Below are positions 1-5,473 of a stretch of 36,641 nucleotides of DNA, one piece after another. Origin of the DNA: a virus. Each line of letters begins with the position of its first letter. The first letter of the stretch is position 1. Both the position numbers and the translations under genes were made by a program. Below the pieces are notes generated by a model. That model did no database searches, was not told where the DNA came from, and worked only from the letters and a program-made list of their open reading frames with translations. The stretch covers positions 1 through 36,641 of IMG/VR virus record IMGVR_UViG_3300010883_000148; one strand, written 5' to 3'.

Positions 1-279
1 GCAGAGATGGATACGGCGCACGCGCTGCTTGCAACCCCCGCACAGGTTAACACTCAGGTCGTCGATGTGCTGCGAACCGACACGGCAGCCGAACTGTCCG
101 CCGTTCCCGCAGCAAGCCCCGCGATCCACACGATGATTCAGTATGTCTACATGAAGATCAGAAACAAGGAAACGCAGACATCGACAGCGGCGACAATTTC
201 AAACGACGCGGGCACCGCAATCGGAACCAGCACGACCAGCGACGACGCGACGACGTACACGAAAGGAGAGTACGCCTGA
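1..279 (+). CDS. Tail-fibre-like phage protein, C-terminal end (5' end outside window)
   Basis: The reading frame is open from base 1, and a Met codon at 7 is preceded by in-frame sense codons, so this is probably the tail end of a longer protein. The visible part has a short Ala/Ser/Thr-rich segment, then an IQYVYMKIRNKETQTSTAAT stretch and a C-terminal SDDATTYTKGEYA. This 'RNK.TQT..T......T.SDD.TT.T.GE' ending is one I recognise from long repetitive phage proteins placed just before the head-tail connector genes and often annotated as tail-fibre or hypothetical. The stop overlaps the next start (ATGA), indicating translational coupling. The family call rests on recall of this C-terminal signature; the molecular role is unproven. 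Confidence 0.6.
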   Translation, partial: AEMDTAHALLATPAQVNTQVVDVLRTDTAAELSAVPAASPAIHTMIQYVYMKIRNKETQTSTAATISNDAGTAIGTSTTSDDATTYTKGEYA

Positions 280-527
280 TGGCAATCGATACCAAAGCAA
301 AACGGGCGTCAGCACTGCTTGAGGGGTTCGTCGTTCCAGACGGGACAATCTCTGCCGCTGACCGATCAGCGGCGAGGTGGCATTACTCCGGCATCGCAAT
401 TAGTTCACTGGCGGTTGCCGTTGCACTCTATCCCGGCGATGTGACCGTGACACGAACCGGCCCCGGCGATACGATACTGACACGAACGGGGCCGGGTGCC
501 GCGACGGTCGGCAGGAGAACAACGTGA
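279..527 (+). CDS. Small conserved phage protein of the fibre/neck module
   Basis: An 82-residue protein with the N-terminal pattern MAIDTKAKRAS, then VPDGTISAADR and W.YSGI. I associate this arrangement with a family of small hypothetical proteins that follow the tail-fibre-like gene in many phages and prophages. The C-terminal third holds a near-repeat, TVTRTGPGD followed by ILTRTGPGA, that could be a short strand repeat. There is no signal peptide, membrane segment or catalytic motif. It overlaps the upstream gene by 1 nt and the downstream gene by 4 nt, so it sits firmly inside one operon. Function unknown; a virion role is inferred only from position. Confidence 0.6.
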   Translation: MAIDTKAKRASALLEGFVVPDGTISAADRSAARWHYSGIAISSLAVAVALYPGDVTVTRTGPGDTILTRTGPGAATVGRRTT

Positions 528-925
528 GCTTTCAGATTCTATCGGAGAAAGGCAGGACCGTTGACTTCTCGATCTCGCTGTACGAGAACGACGGGACGAC
601 CAGCGTCACGCTTGCCGCGACCGACGTTGTTCGGTTCAAGATGGGCCGACGCGATGGCGTCAAGCCGGACCTTGATTTGCTCAGCGGCGTCGTGACGGCC
701 AACGGTTCGACGGTGACAATCGACGAGACAGGCACAAGTCCGGTTGCTTCGGTGACCGTTCGGATGGCTCAGGCGGATACAAGCGGGCTGATTGCCGGGA
801 TGTACGATGCCGAGGTGCTGGTGGTTGACGACAGCGAGACGGCACCGGCCAACGCGATCAAACATTTCGAGCGAGGCACAGTTTCGATGCAAGAGTCGCT
901 CGGCGGCAGCATTGGCCTGACATAG
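524..925 (+). CDS. BppU-N-like beta-rich virion protein (putative)
   Basis: 133 residues, predicted all-beta, beginning with FQILSEKGRTVDFSISLYEND and continuing with alternating hydrophobic strands (TDVVRFKMGRR, TVTIDE, ASVTVRMAQAD, GMYDAEVLVVDD). The order 'hydrophobic strand, polar turn, VRFKMG, ...GMYDAEV' resembles the N-terminal Ig-like domain of baseplate upper proteins (BppU_N), in which the 'Y.AEV' strand is typical. It overlaps the preceding stop by 4 nt. A structural, host-facing or scaffold role fits the neighbourhood. The BppU comparison is by eye and could be a generic Ig fold, so treat the name as tentative. Confidence 0.5.
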   Translation: MSFQILSEKGRTVDFSISLYENDGTTSVTLAATDVVRFKMGRRDGVKPDLDLLSGVVTANGSTVTIDETGTSPVASVTVRMAQADTSGLIAGMYDAEVLVVDDSETAPANAIKHFERGTVSMQESLGGSIGLT

Positions 926-937
926 GGAGAGACGAAC

Positions 938-1036
938 ATGAAAATCCTACGGCAATACTGGCCGATGTATCTCGGGTTATTCATCGGAACATTGGTCGGC
1001 GACACCATCGGAATCCTACTATTTAGGTTGATGTAG
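938..1036 (+). CDS. 32-residue single-pass membrane peptide
   Basis: A short ORF starts at ATG 938 after a GGGAGA purine stretch (925-930) and ends at TAG 1034-1036, one base before the next gene. It encodes a basic N-terminus (MKILRQYWP), then one hydrophobic stretch (MYLGLFIGTLVGDTIGILLF) and a short RLM tail. The exact fit between two structural genes, the ribosome-binding sequence and the membrane-like composition support it as a real gene. Role unknown; such peptides in phage morphogenesis operons are rarely characterised. Confidence 0.55.
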   Translation: MKILRQYWPMYLGLFIGTLVGDTIGILLFRLM

Positions 1037-1037
1037 A

Positions 1038-1823
1038 ATGGCTGTTCTGTCTTCAATCTGTACGGTCAGCGACGTGCTGACGTATCTCGGCAAAGCGGGC
1101 ACCGCCGACGATGCGGCTCGCGGGCTGCTCCAGATGCTGATTCCGCTGGCCGAGGAATCAATCCGCAACCACGTCGGATACTCGGTCACGCAGCAGACAT
1201 ACACGCAACTCTACCCCGACCGCGACATGAGCAGCGACAACGGTGGCGATGAGTTCGTTGACATCACCAACGGCCGCGTCTCGTTCCGGCAAGGCGGCTC
1301 GACCCGCATCCTGCAACTTCAAGAGCTTCCGGTGCGGTCGATTACAACGGTCAAGGAAGATTCGAGCGCGTACGCGGGGCAAGGCAACAGCGACTTCGCG
1401 TCGATCACCGCGTTGACATCTGGCACCGATTACTACCTCGACGTTGACCAGAGCGGCATCTGCCGGACGGGTCACCTGATCCGCATCGGCGCGACATGGC
1501 CGAACCGTGGGCGGTCGGTGCAGGTCACCTACGTTGCCGGGTACACGTCGGCCGAGCTGGACGGGACGGCGACGGCTGGCATCCGTGCACAGGCCATCCG
1601 GTTCGCCGCGATCATCGCCGTCGCGGCATCGTTCAACGAGGCAGATATTCAAGGCAGCGGGGACCAAGGCGCGGGCGGTGCGAAGGCGTCCGAGACGATC
1701 AGCACCAATTCACACGCGGTTGCATACGACACCGCCGCGAACACGCTCAACGCGGGGTGGGCGGTTGACCTTCCACCGAAGTCGATCAGCCTGCTCGAAC
1801 CGTTCGTGAGGTTCCGCCGATGA
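1038..1823 (+). CDS. Head-tail connector, HK97 gp6-like (head completion)
   Basis: 261 residues. The N-terminal 60 residues (LTYLG.....DDAARGLLQMLIPLAEESIRNHVG) are helical and match the pattern of gp6/gp15-like phage connectors that ring the portal and complete the head. Family members are usually 100-220 residues; this one is longer because of a beta-rich middle (LPVRSITTVKED, TDYYLDVDQSGIC) of the type seen in longer 'gp6-like' proteins ('LP V.SI..V'). It starts two bases after the 32-residue peptide and overlaps the next gene by 4 nt. The protein should act in the neck of the virion. Start chosen at ATG 1038; no good Shine-Dalgarno is visible, so coupling from the upstream ORF is likely. 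Confidence 0.75.
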   Translation: MAVLSSICTVSDVLTYLGKAGTADDAARGLLQMLIPLAEESIRNHVGYSVTQQTYTQLYPDRDMSSDNGGDEFVDITNGRVSFRQGGSTRILQLQELPVRSITTVKEDSSAYAGQGNSDFASITALTSGTDYYLDVDQSGICRTGHLIRIGATWPNRGRSVQVTYVAGYTSAELDGTATAGIRAQAIRFAAIIAVAASFNEADIQGSGDQGAGGAKASETISTNSHAVAYDTAANTLNAGWAVDLPPKSISLLEPFVRFRR

Positions 1824-2170
1824 GCCTGCTCAAACGCCATACGAAGACTTGCACGATCAAGCGTGCCGCGACGACCAAGTCGTCAGCGGGCGGCGCGACG
1901 AAGGCATACACGACCGGCACACGAGGCACGCTTCCGACGTCGATGAAGATGCGGGTGATGCAACCGTCGGCACGCGAGCGGGCTGCCTACGCTCAACTGG
2001 ACGTGGAGACGACGGTCGTGCTGCTGTCTGACACCAACCCGCAGGTTGACACGCGGGACCAGATCACGTTCGACAGCCGCACGCTCGACGTGCTGGCTCA
2101 ACGCAACCCGCAGGAGATGTCCGACTTTTGGACAGTCGAGTGCCACGAATCAGATCGGGCGGTGAGATGA
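1820..2170 (+). CDS. Head-tail joining / head-closure protein (putative)
   Basis: 116 residues starting in an ATGA overlap with the connector gene. The sequence opens with LLKRHTKTCTIKRAATTKSSAGG, a typical beginning of SPP1 gp16-like/phage head-tail joining proteins ('..h...v.i.R......d..G...'), followed by strands carrying MKMRVMQPSARERAAYAQLD and an ETTVVLLSDTNPQVDTRDQI segment close to the family's 'd.v......G.f.V' region. Length matches the family (about 100-120). Position immediately after the gp6-like gene is the canonical one for this protein, which closes the head channel. Assigned from pattern and order. Confidence 0.65.
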   Translation: MSLLKRHTKTCTIKRAATTKSSAGGATKAYTTGTRGTLPTSMKMRVMQPSARERAAYAQLDVETTVVLLSDTNPQVDTRDQITFDSRTLDVLAQRNPQEMSDFWTVECHESDRAVR

Positions 2171-2418
2171 GAGAACAAAAGAAGGAATCGACGCCTAAGC
2201 CTCGTCAGCCTAAGCCGACTGTGCAGCCGACCCCGAACCAGATGTTGCGGGCGTGGATCGCAGCCAGCGGGCGAACGGTTGACGACGTGGCGGCCGACAT
2301 CGGGATGGATCGAAAGCAGGTCAGCGAGTTGATGCAAGGCACGGCGAGCATCTCGCACAGCACGGCACATCGGCTCCATCGGATCACGGGGATGCGCTGG
2401 GAGATTTGGTTGAAATGA
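2167..2418 (+). CDS. HigA/Xre-like helix-turn-helix protein inside the neck operon
   Basis: Translation from ATG 2167 (overlapping the previous TGA as ATGA) gives 83 residues. After a Lys/Pro-rich tail (KKESTPKPRQPKP) comes a compact HTH: PNQMLRAWIAASGRTVDDVA, then ADIGMDRKQVSELMQGTASI and SHSTAHRLHRITGM, ending WEIWLK. This closely follows the HigA-type antitoxin pattern ('P...L...L...G.s...lA..lG...q.vsel.nGk..it...A.rL....g...e.Wl'). DNA binding is expected. There is no HigB-like toxin beside it, and its position between head-closure and gp10-like genes is unusual. It could be a repressor-like regulator of late transcription or a domesticated antitoxin. An upstream in-frame start exists at 2128 but lies inside the previous gene. 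Confidence 0.75.
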   Translation: MREQKKESTPKPRQPKPTVQPTPNQMLRAWIAASGRTVDDVAADIGMDRKQVSELMQGTASISHSTAHRLHRITGMRWEIWLK

Positions 2419-2726
2419 GGGACGTCGCGTTCGAGGACATCGACGCATTCGTTGACGAGATGCGTGCGGTGCGCGAGACAGTGTCGGACAAGGTTGTCCG
2501 CTGCGAGGTCACTCAAGAGGAGATCAACAGCGGCAAGTCGAAAGTATTCGTCGTCGTCGGTTTCTGCGTCGGCGAGCAGAAGACTCAGTTGACGTACTAC
2601 TGCGGCGACTCGCTGCTCGGAAGCGACAATACCGAAGCGGGGGCTGATGTGGCGGAAGCGGTGCTGGTGATCGACAGGGCATGCGTTGAGAACGGGCTGG
2701 AATTCAGGCGAGGAGTTTTTCAATAA
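2415..2726 (+). CDS. Hypothetical protein of the neck operon
   Basis: 103 residues from ATG 2415 (ATGA overlap with the HTH gene; a TTG nine bases upstream is in frame but less likely). Acidic N-terminus (MRDVAFEDIDAFVDEMRAV), then a beta-rich core SKVFVVVGFCVGEQKTQLTY and a helix (GADVAEAVLVIDRACVENGL). No known motif recognised. The strand pattern resembles small HTH-partner or chaperone-like proteins, but nothing decisive is visible. It also overlaps the next gene by one base. Its adjacency to a HigA-like gene invites comparison with toxins, but the sequence lacks the HigB RelE-fold basic pattern. Confidence 0.55.
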   Translation: MRDVAFEDIDAFVDEMRAVRETVSDKVVRCEVTQEEINSGKSKVFVVVGFCVGEQKTQLTYYCGDSLLGSDNTEAGADVAEAVLVIDRACVENGLEFRRGVFQ

Positions 2727-3169
2727 TGGCACGATCAGTCGGAGCAGGCGGTTCGCGTTTTGTTTGGCATGGTCCCGCCGTGTCGAAACAGATAAAGTTG
2801 ACGGCGAAGAAAAAACTGATGCTGGCCGCCGAGGCGGTTTCAAATCAGGTCAAGCGGAACATCTCCGTCGGTCGCCCTGCATCGAAGCCCGGCCAGATGC
2901 CGCATGTTGACACGGGGAACCTGCGGGGGTCAATCTTCTGGAAGCCTATCAGCGATACCAAGGTGATTGTCGGAACGCCGCTCAAGTATGGGCTATGGCT
3001 TGAGATTGGCAGGGGGCCAATCGTCGCAAAACCGGGCAAGACGCTGCACTTCAAGATTGACGGGAAAGACATCTTTGTGAAGCGGGTCAAGGCGATGGCA
3101 CCGCGACCGTACCTGCGACCGACGCTTGCCTCGATGCGAGGCAAGATTGAACGAATTTTCTCGATGTGA
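2726..3169 (+). CDS. HK97 gp10-like neck / tail-completion protein
   Basis: 147 residues. The family signature is clear: an N-terminal helix with AAEAVSNQVKRNISVGRPAS, then the 'DTGNLRGSI' motif near residue 70, a VIVGTPLKYGLWLEIG strand-turn segment and a C-terminal APRPYLRPTLASMRGKIERI. The pairs 'DTG.LR.SI' and 'RP.LRP.L' are hallmarks of HK97-gp10/minor tail component proteins that join the head-closure protein to the tail terminator. Length fits the family (about 140). The start abuts the previous stop by one base. Confidence 0.85.
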   Translation: MARSVGAGGSRFVWHGPAVSKQIKLTAKKKLMLAAEAVSNQVKRNISVGRPASKPGQMPHVDTGNLRGSIFWKPISDTKVIVGTPLKYGLWLEIGRGPIVAKPGKTLHFKIDGKDIFVKRVKAMAPRPYLRPTLASMRGKIERIFSM

Positions 3170-3172
3170 TTT

Positions 3173-3607
3173 ATGACCGTTGCAATCGACAAGGCAATTC
3201 AGACGCGGTGGACGGCCACCAGCCTCGACAGTACCGTCACAGGCGGCCTGTGGTTCGGTCTGGCCGAAGACCCGACAACTATGCCGTATGCCAGCTACAC
3301 GGTCGTCAGCGACGCCACAGAGAGCCGCACGTCTGGTTCACGATACAACCGCAAGACAATGCAGATTCAATGCTGGGACACGACGCCTGATCTGGTTGGT
3401 GCTCACATCGAGACAATCGAGGATGCGTTCGTTCACTCCGACCGCGCGGCGACGAACCCGCTAGTCACGCTGCTCGTCAACGAGGTGATCAAGGACGTTG
3501 AGATCGTCGGCGGCCCGACGATCTTGCAGGAAGCCGACGAGGTCTGGCAGGCGGTGATCACTCTCGAAATCCTCTACGCAAAGGATCGGGTGCTCATCCC
3601 GTCGTAG
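3173..3607 (+). CDS. Tail terminator / tail-completion-like protein
   Basis: 144 residues starting at ATG 3173, three bases after the gp10-like stop. The layout is that of the gp17/DUF3168 tail terminator group: an N-terminal helix (AIDKAIQTRW), a MPYASYTVVSD strand, a central RYNRKTMQIQCWD strand, a helix DLVGAHIETIEDAF and a C-terminal 'EVWQAVITLEILYAK' strand. These proteins cap the tail tube and join it to the neck. Gene order (gp6, joining protein, gp10, terminator, tube) matches the canonical siphovirus module, which is the strongest support. Confidence 0.65.
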   Translation: MTVAIDKAIQTRWTATSLDSTVTGGLWFGLAEDPTTMPYASYTVVSDATESRTSGSRYNRKTMQIQCWDTTPDLVGAHIETIEDAFVHSDRAATNPLVTLLVNEVIKDVEIVGGPTILQEADEVWQAVITLEILYAKDRVLIPS

Positions 3608-3610
3608 CTT

Positions 3611-4129
3611 ATGGCAACACTTGGCAGAACCGCACTCGATATCGGCTACACGTTCGAGAAGGCCCGCACTATCGGTACGACCCGAGAGCGGGTCACGACG
3701 CTGGCCGACTCGGAGCGCAACTACACGAACGGCACCGGCACCGGCAAGTTCAACGTCGTCCACAGCTCGCGTCGCTCGCTGACTGCTGGATCGGCGACCG
3801 ACGACATCGACTTGACACTGCTCGAAGACCCGTCTGGAACGCCTTGCGCTTTCTCAATCATCCGGTTTATTTACATCAAGAATCGTGAGGCGTCAGGCGG
3901 CACTGACCTGCGGGTCGGCGGTGCCGGAACAAACGCTTGGATCGCACCGTGGAAAGACGCACCGTCGCCGACAGGCATTTTCACGACGGTCGAAGCGGGT
4001 GGCGAGTGGTTCCTCTCAAGCCCGATTGACGGAATGAGAGTCATCACCGGCGAGCGGCTGCTTCGCATCGTTCACGCAACCGGCTCAGGTGCTGCACTTG
4101 ACTACGACCTAATCGTTTGCGGAGAATAG
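3611..4129 (+). CDS. Putative virion structural protein (unknown)
   Basis: 172 residues, beta-rich, with FIYIKNREASGGTDLRVGGA about two thirds along and a C-terminal 'GMRVITGERLLRIVHATGSG...DYDLIVCGE'. Patterns of this type ('..fiyIkN......L.VGGa.tNaw....' followed by '..G.litVt.G....lri') occur in phage proteins of unknown role near tail genes; I believe they form a beta-sandwich. It is the last gene before a strong intrinsic terminator, which closes the neck transcription block. No enzymatic motif. Confidence 0.5.
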   Translation: MATLGRTALDIGYTFEKARTIGTTRERVTTLADSERNYTNGTGTGKFNVVHSSRRSLTAGSATDDIDLTLLEDPSGTPCAFSIIRFIYIKNREASGGTDLRVGGAGTNAWIAPWKDAPSPTGIFTTVEAGGEWFLSSPIDGMRVITGERLLRIVHATGSGAALDYDLIVCGE

Positions 4130-4228
4130 CAAACTGAACTTGGAGCGGGTGACCTAATCGTCTGCCTGCTGTACGGCTGAAGTCGGGCGACGGCTCGACG
4201 AGAGGCTTGACAATTCGCTGCCGTGTCA

Positions 4229-4267
4229 GGGGGCAGGCGATTAGAATCGCCCGCTCCCTTTTTTTAT
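4229..4267 (+). terminator. Rho-independent terminator ahead of the tail tube gene
   Basis: A long stem forms between GGGGGCAGGCGATT (4229-4242) and AATCGCCCGCTCCC (4245-4258) with a two-base turn; 12 of 14 positions are Watson-Crick, with one G-U pair and one mismatch. A run of seven T follows (4259-4265). This is the only GC-hairpin in the window followed by a proper U tract. It separates the neck genes from the tail tube gene, whose Shine-Dalgarno GGAGA begins directly after the T run. Confidence 0.88.
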
Positions 4268-4281
4268 TGGAGACACGACAG

Positions 4282-4662
4282 ATGGCACGCGGAATTTCAG
4301 GCAATTCTGGAAAGGTGCTGGCAGGCACGAGTACGATTGCCGAGCTGACACAGTGGGAAGCCGAACTCGCCAAGGACACGCAGACCTACAACTCGCAGGA
4401 TGGCGGTGTCTGGCAGAAGACAGTCGCGGGGAACAAGAAACTTTCCGGCACGTTGACCGGCAAGTACGACCCCGACGAGCCGATTGACGCGGTACTCGAC
4501 AGCGATGCGATTGTCGCGCTGCGTCTGTACCAGAACTCATTGAAGTACATCAGTTGCCAAGCACGTCTTGGCAGCCTGAACTTCAGCGCAAACATGGACA
4601 CGGGCGAGCCGGAAGAATGGACTTGCACGTTCGAGTCCGACGGCGCAGTCTCGTTCGTGTGA
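4282..4662 (+). CDS. Major tail tube protein
   Basis: Starting at ATG 4282 (GGAGA at 4269-4273) the product has 126 residues. It begins MARGISGNSGKVL and shows alternating strands with TIAELTQWEAELAKDTQTYN, WQKTVAGNKKLSGTLTGKYD, and a C-terminal SANMDTGEPEEWTCTFESDG. The 'W.......LS.....D......G......L.G..D.......l.....l.l.ly' pattern is that of short phage tail tube proteins, and the last strands ('G.Pe....F.s.G') are typical. It lies directly upstream of the tail chaperones, as tube genes do. An in-frame TTG at 4207 lies upstream of the terminator and is not a credible start. Confidence 0.75.
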   Translation: MARGISGNSGKVLAGTSTIAELTQWEAELAKDTQTYNSQDGGVWQKTVAGNKKLSGTLTGKYDPDEPIDAVLDSDAIVALRLYQNSLKYISCQARLGSLNFSANMDTGEPEEWTCTFESDGAVSFV

Positions 4663-4682
4663 TCTGACTAGGGGCAAGAGTC

Positions 4683-5213
4683 ATGCTGGAAGGCGTATCG
4701 AGAGCGTCGGGCGTCGGTGTCACGTTCGTGCTTGGCGGCGAGACGCTGAAAATCAGCGGCCGCCTGATGGAACATTATGGCGAGATCGAAGCCGCCGTGT
4801 TGCAAAAACGCGGCAGCCCTGTCTCCGCCGCTATGACGGCAATAGCGGAGCAGAATTCGTCGATTGCGAAAGACTGCGCGACGATGGATGAGACTGACAT
4901 CGCCGCGTTTATCCTGCGGGTCACGGCGATGAACGAGGCGTCGCAACGGCTGTCGCTAGAGATTGCGTACGACAAGGAAAAGCTGTGGCGGAATGTCAGC
5001 GGCCAAGAGATCGCCGACTGGATGGGTACGTTTCAAGGCTCGCGGTTTATTGCGTGGTTATCGATCCGCGACAACGACCCGGTGAAGTACACGCTGGAAC
5101 ACGTCACCCGAATGATTCTCAGCGACGCGGCGAACAACAGCGAGGAGAGCATCATCGCATCGCTCAACGAAGCGATCAATCAGGCGTCAGGCGAGGACTT
5201 ACGGGGAAACTAG
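4683..5213 (+). CDS. Tail assembly chaperone (G-type, unshifted product)
   Basis: 176 residues, mostly helical (EIEAAVLQKRG, AEQNSSIAKDCATMDETDIAAF, SLEIAYDKEKLWRNV). It sits in the invariant position between tail tube and tape measure. The stop codon at 5211-5213 directly follows the slippery heptamer GGGAAAC, so this is the shorter of two products. In the family, G-type protein coats the tape measure and recruits tube subunits. Family-level sequence similarity is weak, as is usual for these proteins; the call rests on position, helical content and the frameshift signal. Confidence 0.8.
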   Translation: MLEGVSRASGVGVTFVLGGETLKISGRLMEHYGEIEAAVLQKRGSPVSAAMTAIAEQNSSIAKDCATMDETDIAAFILRVTAMNEASQRLSLEIAYDKEKLWRNVSGQEIADWMGTFQGSRFIAWLSIRDNDPVKYTLEHVTRMILSDAANNSEESIIASLNEAINQASGEDLRGN

Positions 5214-5473
5214 ACTGGCCCTCTGACGAGGGCCGAAACGACAGCGGCGTCACGATTCGCGGAATTTACCGACGGTTGGCGGAAGCCTATAGTTGGCCGC
5301 CGTCGGTCACGAACAAGTTGACCCTATATCAAGCGTTGATGTATTTGTGCGACGAGGACGACTTGAGCGAAACCAAGTCATTCGGGAGCGTCGAAAGCAT
5401 GGCCGAATTCCGCGACCGAAAGAAACTGGAAGGCGAGAAGTTCGCCCGCAGGGTGCTGAATCATGGCGACTAA
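4683..5473 (+). CDS. Tail assembly chaperone GT-type fusion via -1 frameshift at 5204-5210
   Basis: A -1 slip on GGGAAAC (5204-5210) lets ribosomes bypass the TAG at 5211 and continue from 5210 through LDWPSDEGRNDSGVTIRGIY to a stop at 5471-5473. The fused protein has about 263 residues (176 + 87). The T-type extension contains a helix-rich AEAYSWPPSVTNKLTLYQAL and a basic FRDRKKLEGEKFARR end. It overlaps the tape measure start by 11 nt. Lambda gpG/gpGT and many siphoviruses use the same arrangement to produce a minor GT protein in a fixed ratio. The downstream frame has no convincing start of its own near the junction, which supports the fusion. Confidence 0.85.
5204..5234 (+). promoter_or_regulatory. 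-1 ribosomal frameshift signal (slippery site plus hairpin)
   Basis: In the zero frame the bases read CGG GGA AAC TAG, giving a canonical X XXY YYZ heptamer G-GGA-AAC at 5204-5210. Six bases later a perfect 7-bp GC-rich stem, GGCCCTC (5217-5223) with GAGGGCC (5228-5234), closes on a 4-base loop TGAC. Heptamer type, spacer length and stem are all within the usual range for bacterial -1 frameshifting, and the stop codon immediately after the slip site is a further typical feature. Confidence 0.92.

Noticed and set aside
2167-2726. A complete HigBA toxin-antitoxin system
   Set aside because: Only the antitoxin-like HTH is recognisable; the next protein lacks a RelE/HigB-type sequence.
4207-4247. 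TTGACA at 4207 and TAGAAT at 4242 as a promoter for the tail tube gene
   Set aside because: The spacing is 29 bases, far too long, and TAGAAT is part of the terminator stem.
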